Shown here piece by piece: positions 25,862 to 35,681 of a stretch of 64,000 nt of DNA. The stretch lies in the NCBI GenBank assembly GCA_964607575.1, contig CAZSLS010000003.1, positions 37,021-101,020 of the forward strand. Reading direction: 5' to 3'. The position numbers and the translations under genes are program-made. Below the pieces are notes generated by a model, which was given only the letters and a program-made list of their open reading frames with translations, was not told the origin of the DNA and made no database searches. This DNA is from BS750m-G57 sp964607575 (GTDB taxonomy: Bacteria; Planctomycetota; Phycisphaerae; SM23-33). Within the stretch, counting starts at the first letter, position 1; each line of letters starts with the position of its first letter.

Positions 25862-27397
25862 CTAGCCGCCCCGGGGAGGCTTGGGCTTACCGGTGACTTC
25901 GATACGTTTTGGCGTGGTGACCCTGCCGGGCAGGACGAACAGTACTGAACCGTCGCCCGGACGCGTGATCTGGCGCAATACCATACCGGCGGCATTGACC
26001 GATACGGTTTTGCCCCATGGCCCGGTCACGTGGAACACCGCGTTGCGCCTGCCGATTCGCCCGGGATGGAATGTGAACCTGCAATGTCCGGCCCGGTTTG
26101 CGCTGAGGTAGTAGCAACCGCGGGATTCGTCGAAGCGGTTCGCGTTGGTATCGCCCGGTGCGTGGAGATCGCCGCGTCCCATCTGGATATCGATTCGCCC
26201 CGGTTGGAGGTACTGATCGAATGCCGCTCGCTGGTTGGCGTGGGGCGAAGCGAACATGTAGTTCCAGCGTGCGACCGGTCCGGTGAAGTTTGCTTCTATT
26301 CTTTCGCTGCCTACCGCCCCGTCGTCCCAGGCGACCGGTTCACCGATGAACAGGCCGACCTTCCGAATCTCCTTTCCGCCGGCATTATTGAGTTCGACAT
26401 TGGTTATCCACGTACCGTCGGCGTAAATGGTGTATGCCCATTTGATCTGCCTGATCGCCAGCGAGGCCCACTCCCCGGCGCGGGTCGGAAAATACCACGT
26501 GTTCACCATGCGGAGTCGCAGCTTGTTATGCTCGACGATCTCGACGCGTCCGACCTTGCGGTTGCCCATTACCGCGAGGTCTTCGGTCCCGCCGGCCAGG
26601 GGCTTGTCGTCTGCGCTGAGGCGCACGATACCCTGGCGGTGCATGAGTCGCCAGAGACCGTCGGTGCTCTGGTTCAGGGCGATCGGCTTTTTGCGGCCGG
26701 GTACGGTCAGTTCGTAATCCAGACCGCGTTTGAGGAGTTTGATTCCCGGCGGAGTTGGCTCGATCGTTCGGCGATTGTCTATCAGCATGATGTCGTCAAG
26801 ATTGAAAGTCACGTCGCCAACCGCATCGGCGAAGGTAATGTGAACTTCCCTGACCGACGTGATGCTGAACCCCTTTACGCGTGCGAGGCGCTGTATATCT
26901 ATCAGTACGTTGTTCCATCCCGGAGTCACGAGGGTTCGATGACTGGTCCAACTACCGCTGCGGGAGACTAAAGTCACCTGCAGGTCGTCGCGAAGCGCCT
27001 CGCTGTAGAGCGCCATGGTGAGTAGTGTATAGCCCGTGAAGTCGTGTATTTCGGGGCTGGCGAAGTTCAGTTTCGCCCCCGGTCCGAGCGTCACTTCCAT
27101 TGCTCCGATGCCCGTGCGGGTGATATTGACGACGAATTTCCGCCGCCCCCGTTTGTCTGAAGGCGCGATAGAGAATTGCCCGACCTGCGAGTGTCCTTTC
27201 GGACCGTCGGCGGCGTCTTCGAAATCCACCAGCGATACGAACAGCCCCGTAACGGTCTCTCCGTAGGCGCGGGCCTGCTGAAGGGGAAGGGGATCGGGAG
27301 TGTTGTCCGGCGGCGGGGCGGGCTTCTTGACCGGGGTCGACAGTCCACAACCGGCCAGCAGCACGCAGACTACCGGGATGACACGCAATACTCTCAT
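25862..27397 (-). CDS. Hypothetical lipoprotein with a carbohydrate-binding-like domain
   Basis: This 511-residue exported protein has a lipobox (CVLLAGCGLS) followed by a proline-rich linker. A jelly-roll-like region of about residues 55-205 (LVDFEDAADGPKG, FTGYTLLTMALYSEALRDD, WNNVLIDIQRLARVKGF, FNLDDIMLIDNR) resembles carbohydrate-binding modules that bind sugars through beta-sandwich loops. The rest is beta-rich with no recognised family. TATAAT lies on the minus strand at 27407-27412, so transcription could begin within a few bases of the ATG. Confidence 0.7.
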   Translation of the reverse strand: MRVLRVIPVVCVLLAGCGLSTPVKKPAPPPDNTPDPLPLQQARAYGETVTGLFVSLVDFEDAADGPKGHSQVGQFSIAPSDKRGRRKFVVNITRTGIGAMEVTLGPGAKLNFASPEIHDFTGYTLLTMALYSEALRDDLQVTLVSRSGSWTSHRTLVTPGWNNVLIDIQRLARVKGFSITSVREVHITFADAVGDVTFNLDDIMLIDNRRTIEPTPPGIKLLKRGLDYELTVPGRKKPIALNQSTDGLWRLMHRQGIVRLSADDKPLAGGTEDLAVMGNRKVGRVEIVEHNKLRLRMVNTWYFPTRAGEWASLAIRQIKWAYTIYADGTWITNVELNNAGGKEIRKVGLFIGEPVAWDDGAVGSERIEANFTGPVARWNYMFASPHANQRAAFDQYLQPGRIDIQMGRGDLHAPGDTNANRFDESRGCYYLSANRAGHCRFTFHPGRIGRRNAVFHVTGPWGKTVSVNAAGMVLRQITRPGDGSVLFVLPGRVTTPKRIEVTGKPKPPRGG

Positions 27398-27443
27398 GGC
27401 GGTGAGATTATACCCTCTGGGCGGGCCTTGTGGTCCAAGAGTA

Positions 27444-27489
27444 CAAAAAAACCGGCCCGGGAGTCAGGTTTCAACCTGCCCGGGCCGGT
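27444..27489 (-). terminator. Predicted intrinsic terminator after secDF
   Basis: ACCGGCCCGGG (27451-27461) and CCCGGGCCGGT (27479-27489) form an 11-base stem, with a smaller inner hairpin (CAGGTT/AACCTG). On the minus strand it is followed by seven T. Confidence 0.8.
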
Positions 27490-27512
27490 GGTCTGTCGTG
27501 ACGGTGTGAATA

Positions 27513-30500
27513 TCAGGCTTTCTTTTTCTTGGTCACAGTTATCGTTTGGGTCGCATGCCTCTGACCCCAAGCATACAGCAGCGTGCTGGCGACGGCTATT
27601 GACGAGTACGTACCGAACACTACACCCACCATCAGCGCGAAACTGAAGGGGTGGATGGCGTCGCCGCCGAAACCGTACATTATCGCCACCACTATAAACG
27701 TGGTAACTGAAGTAATTATTGTCCGTGGGATCACTTCGTTGATCGGCCCGTTGAACGAAACTGCCCTTATTCCGCTCAGATCCAGCCTGCCGGGTGTGAG
27801 ACGACGGCGACGGATCTGGGCGAACACGACGATCGTGTCGTTAATTGAATAACCGATGACCGTCAGGAACGCCGCGACCACGGCGAGGTCTATCTTGAAC
27901 GAAGCGGTACCCAGCGCGCCTCCCAGTGCGGTATCGAGCCAGACTGCAGCGGCCATGAATCCGGCCACGATTACCACGTCGTGGATCAGGCAGATCACGG
28001 CCGCTACGCCCCAATCCATTCCCCCGAATCGGTACCCAATATACGCTACGGTACACAGACAGGAGGCAACGAAGGCGAAAATTGCCAACTGTGCTGCTCC
28101 GGATGCAATGGCCGCATCGAAGTTGATAGCCACAATCGCCTCGTCCCGGTGAAGGGATGCTGTCAGCAATTCCGAAAGATCCGCAGCCACCGCTTCGGTA
28201 CTCTGTGAGGTTTGCCCCGGACGGGAGAAGACCGCAAAGTCCGAGTACTCGCCTCCAGCCGTTCCGGTAAGTGCGACGACCTTGACGCGGTTTTGAATTC
28301 TCTCGGCGAAGCCCGGTTGCAATTGCGTATTTTCGATTCGCTCCTGAAGTTCGCGCTTCGTCATTTTCGGCAAGAGTCTGCGTACTGCTATGACCACGCC
28401 GTCGGAGAAATCTTCCAACGTTGAGGCGTGGGCCGTGGCGTTTCTGGGGTGGACTTCGGCATAACCGTCACTGTTGGCTTCCAGATCCAGTTCAGTGATC
28501 ACGGCATCCTTGATTACAACGTAACCGTTGGCGTTCTCATCGGATTGAGGCGGATAGCTGATCCGCCGCTTCAGTGATGTTCCAAACGTCTCGGTGGCGG
28601 TTTTGCTGATCAGCGGTACGGACACCTCGGTCGTTGTTATCTGGTATGATGTCTCGGGCAGACCCTGGAGTTCATCGCCGCTGAGTTCGTTGTCCGAGTT
28701 GGTGTCGATAATCTCGAAGAACTTGACATTGGCTCGGGGCAGGGCCTCGAATTCCTTCCGGGTTATCTTTCCGTCACCGTCGCTGTCGCGCGGTTTGACG
28801 AACCGGTCGACCTTCTTGTAGTCGTACCTCGTTTCGATCTTCGATGTCTCCGCGAGCTTGCCGTACTGCTCGCGGTCTTCGCCGGACAGGGTCTCCACGT
28901 GCTTCATGAAGCGGCTTCGCACGAGTTCGGCGTAGGGCAGTTCCCCGTCAATCAGCGCGTCGTCTTTGAACGTGATAACCGCCTGCGTACCGGAGGAGAA
29001 CTCGATGCCCAGCATCTTCTTGCCCTGCACCCACAGCGAGACAAGGCTTATTACGATCACTATCCCCGAAAAGCCCCAGAAGTAATGTCTCTTCTCCATC
29101 CACTCGATTTTCAGGTCGACTAACCACTGGAGGAGCCTGCTCGCGTACATGTTCAGAGGTTTGGTGTTGGAGAGGAACCCTCTTTCCAGTAGAAGCAGGA
29201 ACATCCACCGCGTAACGACCAGTGCGGTGAACATCGAGAATATCACGCCGAATGCCAGGGTGATGGCAAAACCACGCACCTCTTCACTACCGAACCATCC
29301 AAGAATGAAACAGACCATCACCGTGGTGATATTTGCGTCGAAAATTACGGAGTAGTTTCCCCTATAGGCTGCATTGAGAGCTCCTCGAACCCCCCTGGTA
29401 AGCCCCACAGCCCCACGGTCCTTACCGATCTGCTGACGGCGACATTCCTCAAATATGAGAACGTTTGCGTCTACGGCTATACCGATGGTCAGGATAATAC
29501 CCGCGATACCTGGGAGCGTGAATACGGCGCCGATGAGGCTCATCACACCCAGTACCAGGACGATGTTGAGCGTCAGGGCGGTTACCGCAATTACTCCGGG
29601 AATGCGGTAGTAGAAGCACATGAAGATGACCACTAAGATCATTCCTATAATTCCCGCACGGAGGCCCATTGTGCGGTTGGCTTCGCCGAAGGTGGGTCCG
29701 AACGAGCTTTCGGCGACCGGTACTTCAATGAGCTTTGCCGGTAGCGACCCTGCCCGCAGGATCTTGATCAGACTATCGACCTCCTCGGAGTTGAACGTAC
29801 CCATCGTGATTATGCCGCTGGAGGAGATGGCGTTCCTGATGACTGGCGCGGAGTAGACTTCGTTGTCCAGGAGGATCGCCATGTGCTCGCCCTTGTTTCC
29901 GAGCGTCAGGGTGTAGAGAAACTTGGCGCCGGCGTCATCCATGCTGAATCCGACGGCGGGCAGGCCTTTTTCGTCCGAAGCCCAGTAGGCATTGGTCAGA
30001 GCCCACCTGTTTTCGTCTCGTCGTTGCAGGAGGGTCCTTCCCTTGAAGTTGCTGAGCAGCAGATATTTTTGGCTACCGTAAGTGTAGGTGACCATCGAAG
30101 CGTATCCGCTCTTGCGATCGCCGCGTATCGGGAACCACATGTAGCGGTCGGTTCGCCTGGCCAGACCCTGGGGACCTTCCTTATCGAGTGTGTCGCGAAG
30201 GATCTTGACGTACCTGTCTCTCTCGGAGAGAGGAAGTGCTTCCTGGTTTTCGACTGCATTTCCCGCCAATACCGGTGCAATGCGGAACTCCAGGGCGCCG
30301 GCTTTGGTGATCAGGCGCATCAGGTCGGAGGGGTCTTCGAGTTCCTGGCGCCTGTTGGCCCAGGTCTTGTAGAGTTCGATGACCTCTTTTATCGCCGCCG
30401 TTCTGTTGGTATTGTCCTTGTGTTTTTCGAGAAATGTATCGATGGCGCGATTGTATATATCCTCTCTGCCTTCCAAAGCCGCCAGGGCCTTGGGTTTGTT

Positions 30501-31283
30501 CCTCAACTTTCGCAGGTCCGAGGGCCTGACGTAACCGGACAATATGCTCCTGAGGGCCTGGGTCTGGATGTTGTGCTTGAGAACATCGGTTTCGGCTACT
30601 TCCCAAGCCCCGATATACTGCTGTATTTTCGTTTCGCCGGCTTTACGCTTCTGATCGAGCGTTTTGTAAGCCGACAGCATCTCACCGAGCAGACCGGCGA
30701 GTTTCTTGTCGCTACCGGCGAGTTTCTCTATGGTCGTGCGTCCCTGCTCGAGTCCCCGGAGGTGGCTTCTTTCGATGATGCGGCTTTCCAGGGCCTGGAT
30801 TGCCCGGCGAAAGGCGTTTTTGGCTTCCTGGGTCTCCGGGTTGCCCGCGGGCATGCGGACTTCGAAGCGGTTTGCTCCGACCGGTCGCCATTCGAGCATT
30901 CGCAGTCCCAGCGGGTCGACTCGCTCCTTGAGGATTCGGATCATATCTTCGGCCAGCGAGGAGTCGGTCGCTTCATTCTTCTGGGCCTGTGCGAGATCGC
31001 CTTCAAGGCGTTTGGACGTTTCGACGAGAACTTTCTTCTCCTCGTCGTTGGTGGCTTTTGCGATCTTCGCCTCAAGCTCGATCTGCCTGGTCTTGAGTCG
31101 ATTGACCTCGTCTGCATTGGTGCGGATCTGGAAAGTCAGGCTGTGTCCACCGCGCAGGTCGATACCCAGCTTGAGTCCCTTATTGAACAGCAACAATATA
31201 CAGACGGCTACCACTACCGCCAGGGCGGCAAGCTTGATCGGCAGGTCCTGGCTCTGTTTCATCGAACGATTGTTAGTCTTCAT
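27513..31283 (-). CDS. secDF: Protein translocase subunit SecDF (single-chain fusion) with EF-hand insertion
   Basis: This 1256-residue fusion of SecD and SecF uses the proton gradient to help pull exported proteins across the membrane. SecD hallmarks are GIDLRGGHSLTF and GIAVDANVLIFEECRR. SecF hallmarks are LGIEFSSGTQAV (canonical GIDFxGG, here altered) and GYSINDTIVVFAQIRRRR. Between the first SecF helix and its periplasmic domain lie two EF-hand loops: DSDGDGKITRKE (residues 833-844) and DTNSDNELSGDE (860-871), both with Asp/Asn/Ser at the calcium-coordinating positions and Glu at position 12. AGGAGA lies upstream of the ATG. No separate secD or secF is present nearby. Confidence 0.92.
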   Translation of the reverse strand: MKTNNRSMKQSQDLPIKLAALAVVVAVCILLLFNKGLKLGIDLRGGHSLTFQIRTNADEVNRLKTRQIELEAKIAKATNDEEKKVLVETSKRLEGDLAQAQKNEATDSSLAEDMIRILKERVDPLGLRMLEWRPVGANRFEVRMPAGNPETQEAKNAFRRAIQALESRIIERSHLRGLEQGRTTIEKLAGSDKKLAGLLGEMLSAYKTLDQKRKAGETKIQQYIGAWEVAETDVLKHNIQTQALRSILSGYVRPSDLRKLRNKPKALAALEGREDIYNRAIDTFLEKHKDNTNRTAAIKEVIELYKTWANRRQELEDPSDLMRLITKAGALEFRIAPVLAGNAVENQEALPLSERDRYVKILRDTLDKEGPQGLARRTDRYMWFPIRGDRKSGYASMVTYTYGSQKYLLLSNFKGRTLLQRRDENRWALTNAYWASDEKGLPAVGFSMDDAGAKFLYTLTLGNKGEHMAILLDNEVYSAPVIRNAISSSGIITMGTFNSEEVDSLIKILRAGSLPAKLIEVPVAESSFGPTFGEANRTMGLRAGIIGMILVVIFMCFYYRIPGVIAVTALTLNIVLVLGVMSLIGAVFTLPGIAGIILTIGIAVDANVLIFEECRRQQIGKDRGAVGLTRGVRGALNAAYRGNYSVIFDANITTVMVCFILGWFGSEEVRGFAITLAFGVIFSMFTALVVTRWMFLLLLERGFLSNTKPLNMYASRLLQWLVDLKIEWMEKRHYFWGFSGIVIVISLVSLWVQGKKMLGIEFSSGTQAVITFKDDALIDGELPYAELVRSRFMKHVETLSGEDREQYGKLAETSKIETRYDYKKVDRFVKPRDSDGDGKITRKEFEALPRANVKFFEIIDTNSDNELSGDELQGLPETSYQITTTEVSVPLISKTATETFGTSLKRRISYPPQSDENANGYVVIKDAVITELDLEANSDGYAEVHPRNATAHASTLEDFSDGVVIAVRRLLPKMTKRELQERIENTQLQPGFAERIQNRVKVVALTGTAGGEYSDFAVFSRPGQTSQSTEAVAADLSELLTASLHRDEAIVAINFDAAIASGAAQLAIFAFVASCLCTVAYIGYRFGGMDWGVAAVICLIHDVVIVAGFMAAAVWLDTALGGALGTASFKIDLAVVAAFLTVIGYSINDTIVVFAQIRRRRLTPGRLDLSGIRAVSFNGPINEVIPRTIITSVTTFIVVAIMYGFGGDAIHPFSFALMVGVVFGTYSSIAVASTLLYAWGQRHATQTITVTKKKKA

Positions 31284-31311
31284 TCACGGATTCTCCTGAT
31301 TGGAACCGCGT

Positions 31312-31340
31312 ATTGTCTGTGAGTCAGTGTTATCGGTCAA
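31312..31340 (-). promoter_or_regulatory. Predicted promoter of secDF
   Basis: On the minus strand TTGACC (31335-31340) and GACAAT (31312-31317) are 17 bases apart, about 30 bases before the secDF start. Confidence 0.5.
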
Positions 31341-31477
31341 GGGAAAGTTCGGTCTTAACTGGGTTTTTCTGTTGTTTTGGGGCGTTGTGCGGGCGTTTCT
31401 GGTTTTCGCCCCCCGTTTGGGCATAGCTATACTACCACCGGTCCGGGTGCTACTTGCACGAATTTACGGCAGTCAGG

Positions 31478-33103
31478 CTAGTGATTGAAATGCCTCGTAC
31501 CGGTGAAGATCATCGCCAGGCCAAGTTCATCGGCGCGCTGGACCACGTCGGTGTCTTTCTTCGATCCGCCCGGTTCTATAACGGCTGTGGCGCCCGCTTC
31601 GACGGCCCAGTCGAGGCTGTCGGGGAACGGGAAGAAGGCATCGGAGGCCAGCACGCAGCCCTTCATGTCGACCACGCCTCCTCCTCCGTAGCTCTTTGCG
31701 AGCATACCGGCGAGCCTGGCGGAGTTGACGCGGCTCATCTGTCCGGCGCCGGCGCCGAGCAGCGCCTTGTCCTTCGCCAGGACAATCGCGTTCGATTTAA
31801 CGTGCTTGCAGACCAACCACGCGAATTTCATGTCGGTCATTTCCTGGTCGGTCGGTTGTCGCCTGGAAACGATTTTCCAATCCTCTTCGTTGAGGCTCAC
31901 CAGGTCGCGGTCCTGGATGAGTACGCCGCCGACAACGTATTTCAGGGACTTTTCGCTGTTTCGCCTCTGGGTGAACTCGCCGACCTCGAGCAGCCTCACC
32001 TCGGTTCCCCAACCATCGCGTGCGCGTATTATTTTGACGGCCTCGTCGTCGAATGACGGAGCGATTATCATTTCGGCGTAGAATCCGCCGGCGCCGGCGG
32101 GCTTGCCCCAGCGTTGGAAGGTTTCGACTACGGCGGTGGCGAACTCGGGGGTTACCGGTCTGTTTACCGCGATAATACCTCCCATGCAGGCGTTGACGTC
32201 GCCGAAATACGATTTTCGGTATGCTTCCACGAGATCCTCGTCTATGGCGCATCCGGCGGGGTTGGCGTGTTTGATTATCGCCACTGCCGGTTCGTCGAAT
32301 TCCTTTACCAGTTCCAGCGCCCCGTTACCGTCGAAGTAGTTGTTGTACGATACTTCTTTTCCGCCGAGGAGTTTTGCGCGTCCGATACACGGTTCCGACG
32401 CGTCGTCGCCGACGTAGAAAGCGCCATTCTGGTGCGGGTTCTCGCCGTATCGCAGTTCGCACGTCTTGCGATAGGAGAAGCTGATTCGCTCGGGCAATTC
32501 GGCGCGTGCCTGTCCGACGAGGTACGAGGAAATCGCCGTGTCGTAGTGGCAGGTCAGCCCGAAGGCCTGGCGGGCGAGCCTCTGGCGCAGTTCGAAGCCG
32601 ACCTTGCCCCCGTTGGCGTGCATCTCGTCGAGAATCAGATTGTATTGGCTCGTGTCGGTTACAACCGAGACGAACTTGTGATTCTTCGCTGCCGCCCGGA
32701 TTAGAGTCGGTCCGCCGATGTCGATCATTTCGATGGCGGATTCAAGCGTGCAATCGTCGGCGGCGACAGCTTGTTCGAACGGATAAAGGCTCACGCAGAC
32801 CAAGTCGACCGGTTCGAGGTCGTACTTGTCGATGTCCGCCTGGTGGTCCGGATCGTCGCGAAGAGCAAGGATCGCTCCATGCACTTTGGGATGAAGCGTT
32901 ACGACGCGGTGACCGAGCATTTCCGGAAAACCGGTCCATTCCTGCACGTAACGGACGTCTATACCGGCCGCTTCGATGGCCTTGGCGGTACCTCCCGAAG
33001 AGATGATCTCGACACCCATTTCGGAAAGAGCTCTGGCAAATTCCTGAATACCGGTCTTGTCGTACACGCTGATCAATGCGCGGCGGATTGCGATTTCGTC
33101 CAT
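31478..33103 (-). CDS. purH: Bifunctional AICAR transformylase / IMP cyclohydrolase
   Basis: This 541-residue enzyme carries out the last two steps of purine synthesis to IMP. The N-terminal cyclohydrolase part has ALISVYDKTGIQEFARAL, SSGGTAKAIEAAG and GHRVVTLHPKVHGAIL. The transformylase part follows, with RYGENPHQNGAFY, AIIKHANPAGCAI and the C-terminal DSLDWAVEAGATAVIEPGGSKKD. AGGAAAGG precedes the ATG. It lies upstream of secDF on the same strand, separated by about 155 non-coding bases that contain the secDF promoter. Confidence 0.96.
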   Translation of the reverse strand: MDEIAIRRALISVYDKTGIQEFARALSEMGVEIISSGGTAKAIEAAGIDVRYVQEWTGFPEMLGHRVVTLHPKVHGAILALRDDPDHQADIDKYDLEPVDLVCVSLYPFEQAVAADDCTLESAIEMIDIGGPTLIRAAAKNHKFVSVVTDTSQYNLILDEMHANGGKVGFELRQRLARQAFGLTCHYDTAISSYLVGQARAELPERISFSYRKTCELRYGENPHQNGAFYVGDDASEPCIGRAKLLGGKEVSYNNYFDGNGALELVKEFDEPAVAIIKHANPAGCAIDEDLVEAYRKSYFGDVNACMGGIIAVNRPVTPEFATAVVETFQRWGKPAGAGGFYAEMIIAPSFDDEAVKIIRARDGWGTEVRLLEVGEFTQRRNSEKSLKYVVGGVLIQDRDLVSLNEEDWKIVSRRQPTDQEMTDMKFAWLVCKHVKSNAIVLAKDKALLGAGAGQMSRVNSARLAGMLAKSYGGGGVVDMKGCVLASDAFFPFPDSLDWAVEAGATAVIEPGGSKKDTDVVQRADELGLAMIFTGTRHFNH

Positions 33104-33165
33104 TTGGAGCCTTTCCTGGAATCAAACGGTTGTGGGACATTTGGAAACCGACGGGAGTTTCCTAT

Positions 33166-34413
33166 TCAGTTTTTCTTCCGGAGCATCTCCGCGGTTATGT
33201 GTCCCGCGTCGATAGATCGGAGGCAGTACACTTTCCCGCTGCGCGATGCTCCGTATATCCCCGGTGCGGTCGTGTTGGCGGTCAACAGGTCGCTCGGAGG
33301 CATCTGGACCGAGGCGTTGGTCTCTCCCAGAATCTCGTCGACCACCAGGATGCGATTGCGGTTGTCCTGGAGGTATACGTTGCGATTCATTGCCGCCAGG
33401 ACCTTGCGGGCGTCCGGTAAGGACCAGCGGAGTTTTCCGGTTACTACTGCCAGAGCGTAAAACTCTCCCCCTCGGGCATACTGGAACGCGCTGATTTCGC
33501 TGGTCTGCGGTACGTCTTTCAGGGGCTTTTTGCAGTCGAAGGGTTCCCATAGTTTTCGGCCCGTGGTTGGGTCGAAGGCATGCAGGCGTCTGTCCATACC
33601 GGGGACCAGGAGTTGATCGCGGGTGGCAAGGACAGGGGCGCCTATCGCCGTACCGATCGCTCTTGTCCATATCTTCTTGCGAGTTTCGAAAGTGCTGGCG
33701 ACCTGGACGCGACCTTTATCAGAGACGACGATAACCTTGTCGTCCACGTAGCGCGGTGGAAGGGTGATCGCACCCTCGACAGACAGCGTCCAGTTTTCGA
33801 GCATCTGGTGCAACAAGATTGCGTGGTACCACCCTCTGGCATCGGGAACGAACAGGAGCCTTCCATCGGAGCAGACGCCGGCAGATGCACCCGCCGCGAA
33901 ATTGTACTGGATATGGCGGATCTCATCCCCGTTGGCCCGATCGATAAGCAGAGCATCGGTGCGCGTGCTGATTATGACGGCGTTGAAGGCTTTGATCTTC
34001 CGGCCGATACGGTCCTTGGGCTGGAGAATCTCTTTCCTGGTCGGAGGGATTCTGGGGATCATGACGTTCTTGGCGTGAACGGGGTCGTAGACTTTCACGC
34101 CCGGTTTGGCCACGTGAACCCACTTGGTCCAACGCAGGATACCGCGAGCGGCATCAATTGCTATCAGGCGATTCCGGGTGGTCAGACAGTAGAAGTTCTC
34201 GTCGATCAGATACGTTCGGTCGATCTTCTCACCGACAGAGAGCAACCCGGGCAGTTCATCGCACTTCCAGTAGTACTGGAGGCCCGCGTCTTGCAGGGTC
34301 TTGACGTGCCTGGCGGCGCGTTGGGCCGCGGTTATCGGTGCCGGTCCCGATGCACAGCCGGCGAGGATGCCCGAAACGATCGAAAGGACTAGTAGTTTCA
34401 TCAAACAACGCAT
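33166..34413 (-). CDS. Beta-propeller lipoprotein (BamB/PQQ-like)
   Basis: This 415-residue lipoprotein (lipobox SGILAGCAS) is built from PQQ-type blades such as RLIAIDAARGILRWTKW, LHAFDPTTGRKLWEPFDC and VVTGKLRWSLPDA. Its size and architecture resemble BamB, which assists outer-membrane protein assembly, but a Bam partner is not present here. ATG 34413 has GAGGAG upstream; an internal Met at 34401 is the alternative. It is probably co-transcribed with the small gene at 34460-34759 upstream. Confidence 0.82.
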   Translation of the reverse strand: MRCLMKLLVLSIVSGILAGCASGPAPITAAQRAARHVKTLQDAGLQYYWKCDELPGLLSVGEKIDRTYLIDENFYCLTTRNRLIAIDAARGILRWTKWVHVAKPGVKVYDPVHAKNVMIPRIPPTRKEILQPKDRIGRKIKAFNAVIISTRTDALLIDRANGDEIRHIQYNFAAGASAGVCSDGRLLFVPDARGWYHAILLHQMLENWTLSVEGAITLPPRYVDDKVIVVSDKGRVQVASTFETRKKIWTRAIGTAIGAPVLATRDQLLVPGMDRRLHAFDPTTGRKLWEPFDCKKPLKDVPQTSEISAFQYARGGEFYALAVVTGKLRWSLPDARKVLAAMNRNVYLQDNRNRILVVDEILGETNASVQMPPSDLLTANTTAPGIYGASRSGKVYCLRSIDAGHITAEMLRKKN

Positions 34414-34459
34414 GAACTGCTCCTCAAAATCACGGTTGCGGCGTCAATACCGCAGGTTG

Positions 34460-34759
34460 CTATGGTTTCAACTCGATGTGATCGCCCAGGTCCACGTTAT
34501 TGTCCTGTTCGAACTTGTCGAGCCTTTCTATGCGGTCAATATCGTCGGTAATTCGGTTGGCAAGTTTGAAGATGTACGGTTTGTTATTCAGCCTCGCCTG
34601 CAGGTCTGCAAGCATTTCATCCCAACTGCCTTCGTACAATTCCTTTTTCAGCACGACCAGCATGCGCTCTTCGCCGGTCATACCGGACACAAACGCCTGC
34701 ACCTCGCTCAGCTTTCGGTCGGGGGTCTGTGTCACTGTCAGTGCCTCAGCCTTGCCCAT
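34460..34759 (-). CDS. Hypothetical protein, 99 residues
   Basis: The family of this short soluble protein was not recognised. It is hydrophilic, without signal peptide or membrane helix, and reads as alternating strand and helix (ALTVTQTPDRKLSEVQAFVSG, ERMLVVLKKELYEG, WDEMLADLQARLNNKPYIFKLANRITDDIDRIERL in part). It lies 46 bases upstream of the propeller lipoprotein. The ribosome binding site is weak, but the codon pattern is consistent with a real gene. Confidence 0.6.
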   Translation of the reverse strand: MGKAEALTVTQTPDRKLSEVQAFVSGMTGEERMLVVLKKELYEGSWDEMLADLQARLNNKPYIFKLANRITDDIDRIERLDKFEQDNNVDLGDHIELKP

Positions 34760-34846
34760 GCTAACCGCCAGCGGATTTTACTGGTTTCGACGGTCACTAC
34801 TCTAGGCTTCATCGTGGGTTTTTGCAATGGTATTGTTGCGCGCATC

Positions 34847-35656
34847 CTACTTGCCCAGTTCGCGGCTGCGCTCCGCCGCGGCGCATACCGCCCTGGTGAG
34901 AACATCCTGCACGCCGGATGCCTGCATGATGTTGAGCGCCGCTTCGGTCGTTCCGCCGGGCGTTGTGACCTGTTGTCGCAGCGTGGCGGGTGGTTTTTGT
35001 GTATGGTGCAACAACTGTCCGGCGCCTATGCAGGTCTCCACGGCCAGAAGTTCCGCGACGTCATGGTCGAGTCCCTCGGCGACTCCCGCGGCGGTCATTG
35101 CTTCGATAAGGTAGAAGAAATACGCCGGTCCCGAGCCCGAGACGGCGGTTACCGCATCCAGCATGCTCTCCTCGACGACCACGGTCCGCCCGCTGGCGGC
35201 GAGTATCTTCTGCGTCCACTGGACGTCCTCGGAGGTCGCTCGCGGTCCGGCGGAGAGCGCCGATACGCCCCATCCGACGAACATGGGCGTGTTGGGCATG
35301 ACCCGCACGATTCGCCCGCGCCCGCCAAGAATCTTGTCCATGAACTCAGTGGTGACGCCCGCGGCGATGGAAATGATCGTCGCGTCGTCATGGATGACCG
35401 GGGCAATCTGCTCGAGGGCCTCCTTCATGACCTGCGGTTTGACTGCAAGCAACACGTGCGGGCATGCGCCCGGAACGGTGTTGTCCTGCGCGCACATGAT
35501 GCTGAACTCCATCGCGAGGATCTGCTGGCGTTTGGCCACCGGATCGTAGGCGACGATTTCATTGTGCTTCAGGCAGTCCTCGCGCAGGATACCGCGAAGG
35601 ATCGCTTCGGCCATGTTACCGGCCCCGATGACACCAAGTTGATATTCGATCATCAT
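34847..35656 (-). CDS. proC: Pyrroline-5-carboxylate reductase
   Basis: This 269-residue enzyme reduces pyrroline-5-carboxylate to proline with NAD(P)H. It carries the N-terminal Rossmann motif GVIGAGNMAEAILRGIL and the family motifs VRVMPNTPMFVGWG and AVSGSGPAYFFYLIEAM, plus the C-terminal TPGGTTEAALNIMQASG. The open frame continues to 35884, but the Met pair at 35656/35653 matches the family start. A second, diverged copy lies at 37350-38158, and the P5C dehydrogenase lies between them. Confidence 0.95.
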   Translation of the reverse strand: MMIEYQLGVIGAGNMAEAILRGILREDCLKHNEIVAYDPVAKRQQILAMEFSIMCAQDNTVPGACPHVLLAVKPQVMKEALEQIAPVIHDDATIISIAAGVTTEFMDKILGGRGRIVRVMPNTPMFVGWGVSALSAGPRATSEDVQWTQKILAASGRTVVVEESMLDAVTAVSGSGPAYFFYLIEAMTAAGVAEGLDHDVAELLAVETCIGAGQLLHHTQKPPATLRQQVTTPGGTTEAALNIMQASGVQDVLTRAVCAAAERSRELGK

Positions 35657-35681
35657 TTGTCTGCTTTCTGGCTGATATTTA

